Of a DNA stretch of 10,925 bases, positions 7,587-10,925 are shown one piece after another. The DNA is from Clostridiaceae bacterium (GTDB taxonomy: Bacteria > Bacillota > Clostridia > Oscillospirales > Acutalibacteraceae), in contig JAEDGK010000069.1 in NCBI GenBank assembly GCA_016297555.1, positions 1 to 10,925 on the forward strand, read 5' to 3'. The position numbers and the translations under genes were made by a program. The notes beneath the pieces were generated by a model. The model saw nothing but the letters and a program-made list of their open reading frames with translations. It made no database searches and had not been told where the DNA came from. Each line of letters begins with the position of its first letter. Position 1 is the first letter of the stretch.

Positions 7587-7913
7587 TTAACCTCCCCAAT
7601 TGTTGTCAAGAAGCCCAAGCATGGTTTTTGCAAAGCCTTCGTCGTTTACGGTAACCACGGCGGATTTAAGCCCCGCGGCTTTTCCGATTTCTTCCATCGT
7701 GGAAAAAAGCGTTCTGACGGGGATTTCTCTCCCGCCGAAGCTTGCTTCCCGCTCCGTTTCCTTTCTCAGCCGCTCGGACGCGTCGCTGCTAAGCAGACAC
7801 AGCCTTGCGCTTTTGCTTCTGACAGAACCAATCGCCGCGTCATGACCGCAGCTCAGCTTTCCCGCCTTGCGGCACATACCGAGAAGAGAAAGAAGCTTAG
7901 GATTATCCGTCAT
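7587..7913 (-). CDS. ylxQ: YlxQ, L7Ae-family RNA-binding protein
   Basis: This 108-residue protein belongs to the L7Ae/L30e/S12e family, whose members often bind kink-turn RNAs. Its place between ylxR and infB identifies it as YlxQ. Visible family features are KLLSLLGMCRKAGKLSCGHD (6-25), a central RLCLLSSDAS strand (37-46) and a hydrophobic C-terminal half containing SAVVTVND. I chose the ATG at 7913, which overlaps the ylxR stop by 11 bases, because homology-like sequence begins there. GGAGG (7926-7930) lies 12 bases upstream, a slightly long spacing. An ATG at 7925 abuts the GGAGG with no spacing and is unlikely. Upstream extension of the frame to 8030 would run through ylxR and has a basic sequence with no family character. 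The exact RNA partner in this organism is unknown. Confidence 0.88.
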   Translation of the reverse strand: MTDNPKLLSLLGMCRKAGKLSCGHDAAIGSVRSKSARLCLLSSDASERLRKETEREASFGGREIPVRTLFSTMEEIGKAAGLKSAVVTVNDEGFAKTMLGLLDNNWGG

Positions 7914-8172
7914 TTTTAAGCTCATCCTCCATTCTCTCGAAAACTCCGTCGGGAATAGCACAGGAGAACGCCTTTTCAAATCTTTTCGCTTTTCTTGCTT
8001 TTTCAAGGCATTCGGCGCTGCGGCAGACATAAGCTCCTCTGCCGGGCTTTTTGCCCGTTAAATCAAGCGATATTTCGCCCTCGGGGCTTTTAACAACCCT
8101 TACAAGCTCTTTTTTAGGCTTCATTTCATTGCAGCCTGTGCATTTTCTCATTGGAATCCGGCGGGTTTGCAT
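7903..8172 (-). CDS. rnpM: YlxR / RnpM, RNase P-modulating nucleic-acid-binding protein
   Basis: At 89 residues this is the YlxR family (DUF448). The B. subtilis member, renamed RnpM, binds the RNase P RNA and modulates tRNA processing; it has also been linked to transcription control. The family signature is RKCTGC (9-14), with GRGAYVC (44-50) and a further Cys at 55, then a basic helix EKARKAKRFEKAF. The ATG at 8172 follows AAGGAG with eight bases of spacing. An ATG at codon 8 (MRKCTGC) is also used by some homologues but has no ribosome site of its own. It lies 35 bases after nusA and overlaps ylxQ by 11 bases (ATGACGGATAA), which indicates translational coupling. Confidence 0.94.
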   Translation of the reverse strand: MQTRRIPMRKCTGCNEMKPKKELVRVVKSPEGEISLDLTGKKPGRGAYVCRSAECLEKARKAKRFEKAFSCAIPDGVFERMEDELKNDG

Positions 8173-8207
8173 CGGTTCAGCTCCTTAAAATATAATGTAG
8201 CTTCGAT

Positions 8208-9275
8208 TTATTCTTCGTCAAAATTGATAACCGCTTCTTCGGTTTCGGGATTTATGTCGATCTTCCAGCCCGTAAGCTTTGCGGCAAGGCGGGCGTTCTG
8301 ACCCTTGTTGCCGATTGCAAGCGAAAGCTGGCTGTTGGGAACAACGACCTTGCAGGAACGCTCCTCCTCGCTCTCAACCGTTACCGAAACAACATCGGCG
8401 GGAGCAAGAGCGGCGGCAACATATTCGGCGGGATTTTCGCTGTAACGCACGATATCGAGCTTCTCGCCGCCGAGCTGCTCAACTATCTTATTGACTCTCG
8501 CGCCTCTCTGACCTATGCAGGCTCCGACGGGGTCAACATTTTCATCTGCGCTGTAAACGGCAATCTTGCTTCTTGAGCCTGCCTCGCGCGAAACGGACTT
8601 GATTTCAACCGTGCCGTCAAATATTTCCGGAACCTCGCTTTCAAGCAAGCGTCTGACAAGCCCGGGATGAGTTCTTGAAATAGTCGCCTTGGGGCCTTTG
8701 GTAGCGTCGCGAACCTCGGCAACATAAACCTTGGTGATATCTCCCTCGGTGAAATTATCGGTCGGGAGCTGTTCGCTTCTGAGAAGCCTTTCTGTAAGCT
8801 TGCCGATTTCAACAACAGCGTCAAGCGTAACAGGGTCAATCTTAACGATTTTCGCCGTAACGATTTCCTGATTTTTATTCTGGAATTCTTCTTTAATTCT
8901 GCCGTGCTCCGCCTCGCGGATTGCCTGGCGGAGAATATGCTTGCCCTTTTCGGCGGCTATACGGCTGACCTCTTTTGTTTCAAGCTCGATTTCGATAATG
9001 TCGCCTGCAATGGCGTTCTTCTTAAATCTCTGAGCCTGCTCAACCGTCATATCCTCGTCGGGATCAAGCACCTCTGTAACAACATTCTTTCTGACAAAAA
9101 CTCTGATTGTTTTTTCCTGCGCGTCGATTTCACAGAAAACTATATCCTTATTATTATAGTCCCTTTTTACCGCGGGTACTATTGCTCTCTGAATTCCCGC
9201 GAGCAGAGAATCCTCCGGAATATTTTTTTCTTTGCCGAGAAGTCTGACCGCCTCAAAAAATTCGCTGTTGTTCAT
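8208..9275 (-). CDS. nusA: Transcription termination/antitermination factor NusA
   Basis: NusA binds RNA polymerase and the nascent RNA, slows elongation, and stimulates pausing and intrinsic termination. The chosen ATG at 9275 gives 355 residues, close to other Gram-positive NusA proteins, which lack the C-terminal acidic repeats of E. coli. The order is an N-terminal polymerase-binding domain (1-130), an S1 domain (about 136-201, ending ATISRTHP), KH1 with GACIGQRG (251-258) and KH2 with AIGNKGQN (320-327). AAAGGA lies 11 bases upstream of the ATG. The frame is open to an ATG at 9314, but that would overlap the end of rimP and lacks a better ribosome site, so it is rejected. The rimP gap is 19 bases. 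In B. subtilis, NusA autoregulates its own operon through a NusA-dependent terminator, which makes the leader hairpin upstream of rimP here notable. Confidence 0.97.
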   Translation of the reverse strand: MNNSEFFEAVRLLGKEKNIPEDSLLAGIQRAIVPAVKRDYNNKDIVFCEIDAQEKTIRVFVRKNVVTEVLDPDEDMTVEQAQRFKKNAIAGDIIEIELETKEVSRIAAEKGKHILRQAIREAEHGRIKEEFQNKNQEIVTAKIVKIDPVTLDAVVEIGKLTERLLRSEQLPTDNFTEGDITKVYVAEVRDATKGPKATISRTHPGLVRRLLESEVPEIFDGTVEIKSVSREAGSRSKIAVYSADENVDPVGACIGQRGARVNKIVEQLGGEKLDIVRYSENPAEYVAAALAPADVVSVTVESEEERSCKVVVPNSQLSLAIGNKGQNARLAAKLTGWKIDINPETEEAVINFDEE

Positions 9276-9294
9276 TTTCTGACCATTCCTTTCG

Positions 9295-9771
9295 TTAAAA
9301 GACGAAATCATCAAGTTTTATATAGCTTGTTTCTTTCTTTTCAAAATTCATTGCACTGCCGTCGTCAAGCCTGAGAGTTATTCTCGAGCCGTCCGCATCT
9401 TCAAGCACTCCCTTAAATTCGCGCACGCCGTTGACGGCTCTGATAAGCTTTACCTTTATTTTTTCGCCCTTGCAGGCTTCAAAATGAGTTTCTCTCGTAA
9501 GCTCTCTTTCGACTCCGGGGGACGAAACTTCAAGGCAGTAGCTCTGCTCAATGGGGTCGCGCTCGTCAAGCGGCTTGTCGATAGCTCTGCTCATTCGCTC
9601 GCAGTCCTCAATGCCTACGCCGCCGTCTTTATCAATGAATATCCGCAGAAACCAATCCGCGCCCTCTTTGACAAAGCGGATATCCCATATTTCAAGCCCG
9701 AGCTCGCGGGCTATCGGCTCCGCAATTTCCCAAACCGCGGCGACGGTGTTGCCTCCCTTTCCTTTTGGCAT
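9295..9771 (-). CDS. rimP: Ribosome maturation factor RimP
   Basis: RimP assists assembly of the 30S subunit, in particular early binding of S12 and related steps. The 158-residue protein is of normal size. It has an N-terminal alpha/beta domain with the signature LEVSSPGVERELT (80-92) preceded by CERMSRAIDKPLDERDPIE (57-75), and a C-terminal SH3-like barrel (about 93-156, including KGEKIKVKL and FKGVLEDADG). The ATG at 9771 follows AAAGGAG (9781-9787) with nine bases of spacing. It is the first gene of the operon, ahead of nusA, as in Bacillus (ylxS) and E. coli. Expression should depend on the promoter at 9876-9904 and on the hairpin in the leader. Confidence 0.96.
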   Translation of the reverse strand: MPKGKGGNTVAAVWEIAEPIARELGLEIWDIRFVKEGADWFLRIFIDKDGGVGIEDCERMSRAIDKPLDERDPIEQSYCLEVSSPGVERELTRETHFEACKGEKIKVKLIRAVNGVREFKGVLEDADGSRITLRLDDGSAMNFEKKETSYIKLDDFVF

Positions 9772-9819
9772 CTATTCATTCTCCTTTGCTTATTTCTTTT
9801 TGTGAAAAAAGTTTTCTGT

Positions 9820-9847
9820 GCAAACAAAAGAGCGGGTCGCCCCACTC
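9820..9847 (-). terminator. Leader hairpin upstream of rimP-nusA (candidate attenuator)
   Basis: In the minus-strand transcript GAGUGGG (9847-9841) pairs with CCCGCUC (9836-9830) over seven pairs with one G-U wobble, closed by the GNRA tetraloop GCGA. UUUUGUUUG follows at once (9829-9821). The wobble becomes a C/A mismatch in plus-strand RNA, so the orientation is toward rimP. It would begin about 22 bases after the predicted start. The interrupted U-tract is the kind of weak terminator that needs NusA. Confidence 0.65.
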
Positions 9848-9875
9848 TGATGAAATACAAAATCCTACTGTTGTT

Positions 9876-9904
9876 ATTTTAACACAATCTTTTATAAATA
9901 TCAA
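9876..9904 (-). promoter_or_regulatory. Sigma-A promoter of the rimP-nusA-infB operon
   Basis: On the minus strand TTGATA (9899-9904), 17 bases and TAAAAT (9876-9881), with TG at 9884-9883 forming an extended -10. Transcription would start near 9869, leaving a leader of about 98 bases. AT-rich DNA (9905-9943) lies just upstream and could act as an UP element. A perfect palindrome TGTTATTTTAACA (9872-9884) covers the -10, so a repressor site is possible. Confidence 0.85.
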
Positions 9905-9976
9905 GCATTATTTTGAAAATAGGGTATAATTTTTTAAAAATTACCGCCGAAATTAAATCTTAGTGTGTTTTGGATA

Positions 9977-10005
9977 TTGATATAGTTCCGTTTTCGGTGT
10001 AAAAT
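9977..10005 (+). promoter_or_regulatory. Sigma-A promoter of the amidohydrolase gene
   Basis: TTGATA (9977-9982), a 17-base spacer and TAAAAT (10000-10005). The start would be near 10012. The leader is short, with AGAGG (10026-10030) eight bases before the ATG at 10039. The hexamers and spacing are the same as those of the divergent rimP promoter about 75 bases away, so the two genes may be expressed at similar times. Confidence 0.8.
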
Positions 10006-10038
10006 AGCATTAATAAATATTCAACAGAGGCCAGAAAT

Positions 10039-10833
10039 ATGATAATAGATTTTCACACCCATTGTTTTCCCGAAAAAATTGCAGAAAAGGCAATGGCTCA
10101 GCTTCGCCGCCGCTCGGGCATAACCCGCCCGTTTCACAGCGGCTCTCCCGAATCACTTCTTGACCTGCAAAGGAAAAACGGAGTTGATTACTCCGTTGTG
10201 CTGAACATTGCAACCAATCCGCGTCAGCAAAAAAGCGTAAACGATTTTGCAATTTCGCTTTGCCGAACCGAGGGCTTTATTCCTTTCGGCAGCATTCACC
10301 CCGACAGCCCCGACGCTCTGGCGGAGCTTGAAAGGCTTAAAGAAAACGGAATAAAGGGAGTTAAGCTCCACCCCGACTATCAGGATTTTTATGCCGATGA
10401 CGAAAAAATGCTCCCCATATATGAAAAAATCGGCTCGCTGAATATGATAACCGTTTTCCATTGCGGCACGGATATCGGCTACCCCGAGCCTGTTCATTGC
10501 ACGCCCGAGAGAATTTCAAAAGTGCTTGAAGCCTTCGGCGGCGCGCCCGTTGTGGCGGCTCACTTCGGCGGAACCTGCGCGTGGGAGGAAACAAAAGAGT
10601 TTCTCTGCGGCAAAGATGTTTATCTTGACACCGCCTACTGCTGCGGCGTGCTTCCGCCCGTAAAAGCGGAGGAAATAATTGCGCTCCACGGCGCGGACAA
10701 AATTCTGCTCGGCAGCGACGCCCCGTGGCAAAGCCCCGCCGACAATATAGGGCTGATAGACTGCCTTGATATCTCCGAAGACGAAAAAAGAGCAATCCTC
10801 GGCGAAAACGCCCGCAGACTGCTCGGAATTTAA
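10039..10833 (+). CDS. Metal-dependent amidohydrolase-like TIM-barrel hydrolase (Amidohydro-rel / PF04909 type)
   Basis: This 264-residue cytoplasmic protein has the outline of a small amidohydrolase-superfamily enzyme: MIIDFHTHCFP (H6, H8) at the end of the first strand, GVKLHPDY (107-114, K109 and H111), FHCGTD (H141), AAHFGG (H175), and the final metal/catalytic Asp in LLGSDAPW (D227). The C-terminal NARRLLGI is the usual ending helix of the family. These residues support one or two bound metals and hydrolysis or decarboxylation of a small substrate. The family includes hydrolases, decarboxylases and lactonases, and TatD-type nucleases share the same fold; the substrate cannot be assigned. 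The start is supported by the promoter at 9977-10005 and AGAGG. It is divergent from rimP with no co-directional neighbour in view, so context gives little help. Confidence 0.88.
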   Translation: MIIDFHTHCFPEKIAEKAMAQLRRRSGITRPFHSGSPESLLDLQRKNGVDYSVVLNIATNPRQQKSVNDFAISLCRTEGFIPFGSIHPDSPDALAELERLKENGIKGVKLHPDYQDFYADDEKMLPIYEKIGSLNMITVFHCGTDIGYPEPVHCTPERISKVLEAFGGAPVVAAHFGGTCAWEETKEFLCGKDVYLDTAYCCGVLPPVKAEEIIALHGADKILLGSDAPWQSPADNIGLIDCLDISEDEKRAILGENARRLLGI

Positions 10834-10897
10834 TTCGGTTTTCGCGGCGACCCTGCGCGTTTGCCCGAAATCCGATAATAACACCCGCACAGAGTAG

Positions 10898-10917
10898 GGC
10901 GGGGGCTTGCTCCCGCC
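10898..10917. repeat. GC-rich palindrome, possible REP-like element near the window edge
   Basis: GGCGGGGG (10898-10905) pairs with CTCCCGCC (10910-10917) around a CTTG tetraloop, with one G-T wobble. No T-run follows in either direction, so it does not fit a simple terminator for the amidohydrolase gene. The rest of 10834-10925 holds no open reading frame; TTCGG/CCGAA and CGCG/CGCG (10834-10869) form only a loose structure. The shape recalls short palindromic repeats that some Clostridia carry in many copies, but a second copy is not visible here. Confidence 0.35.
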
Positions 10918-10925
10918 GAAAAATC

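Noticed and set aside
7287..7919. A 210-codon plus-strand open frame opposite infB and ylxQ
   Set aside because: It is antisense to the IF-2 linker and to ylxQ, gives Phe/Leu runs from Lys/Glu codons, and has no promoter or ribosome site.
7914..8030. Upstream extension of ylxQ by 39 residues
   Set aside because: It lies wholly within ylxR codons and the extra residues are basic and unlike the L7Ae family.
9276..9314. Upstream ATG extending nusA by 13 residues
   Set aside because: It would overlap the end of rimP and its sequence is not NusA-like, while the ATG at 9275 has a ribosome site and begins the recognised N-terminal domain.
9925..9930. Perfect TATAAT in the rimP-amidohydrolase gap as a second plus-strand promoter
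   Set aside because: No -35 element at a usable distance: the nearest TTGAAA (9913-9918) leaves only a six-base spacer. The promoter at 9977-10005 is better placed.
10834..10869. Nested inverted repeats TTCGG/CCGAA and CGCG/CGCG as a terminator for the amidohydrolase gene
   Set aside because: The stems are short and split by large internal loops, and A-rich rather than T-rich sequence follows.
1..10925. CRISPR array, tRNA or rRNA gene, insertion sequence, prophage or defence gene
   Set aside because: No regularly spaced repeats, cloverleaf-like blocks, transposase motifs or phage/defence domains were seen; every long coding frame is accounted for by housekeeping or metabolic genes.

Overview
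The window looks like chromosomal DNA from a Gram-positive anaerobe of the Clostridia, most likely a gut Oscillospirales/Ruminococcaceae-type organism. The reasons are the rimP-nusA-ylxR-ylxQ-infB-rbfA gene order, a DHH phosphoesterase (nrnA type) placed between rbfA and truB, strong AAGGAGG-like ribosome binding sites, consensus sigma-A promoters with 17-bp spacers, and intermediate GC content with AT-rich intergenic DNA. The genus cannot be named from sequence alone.

Layout from left to right. (a) 1-70 is the last 22 codons of a plus-strand gene, followed by a terminator hairpin at 91-123 that also faces the end of the next gene. (b) 140-1783 (minus) is an AMP-forming acyl-CoA synthetase of the long-chain type. 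It is divergent from (c) 2017-2700 (plus), an XRE-type helix-turn-helix protein with four predicted membrane segments. The 233-bp gap between them holds promoters for both and a cluster of short repeats. (d) A terminator at 2728-2764 separates the XRE gene from the end of the large minus-strand operon. (e) 9771 down to 2795 (minus) is the translation and RNA-maturation operon, in transcription order rimP, nusA, rnpM (ylxR), ylxQ, infB, rbfA, nrnA, truB. (f) 10039-10833 (plus) is a metal-dependent amidohydrolase of the TIM-barrel superfamily, divergent from rimP. (g) The last 90 bases hold no gene but do contain a GC-rich palindrome cut close by the window edge.

The operon combines 30S maturation (RimP, RbfA), transcription elongation and termination (NusA), RNase P modulation and RNA binding (RnpM/YlxR, YlxQ), translation initiation (IF2), short-oligonucleotide or nucleotide phosphate turnover (NrnA) and tRNA modification (TruB). 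It reads as one transcript from a strong promoter at 9876-9904. The most interesting regulatory feature is a terminator-like hairpin in its 5' leader (GNRA loop, followed by a T-rich tract). This would fit autoregulation of the operon through NusA-dependent termination. A second hairpin in the same orientation lies between nrnA and truB.

The window is mostly conserved housekeeping DNA. I see no CRISPR array, tRNA, rRNA, insertion sequence, prophage gene or defence system. The points worth a second look are regulatory: the rimP leader hairpin, the nrnA-truB hairpin, the repeat cluster between the acyl-CoA synthetase and the membrane XRE protein, and the departures from the Bacillus operon order.
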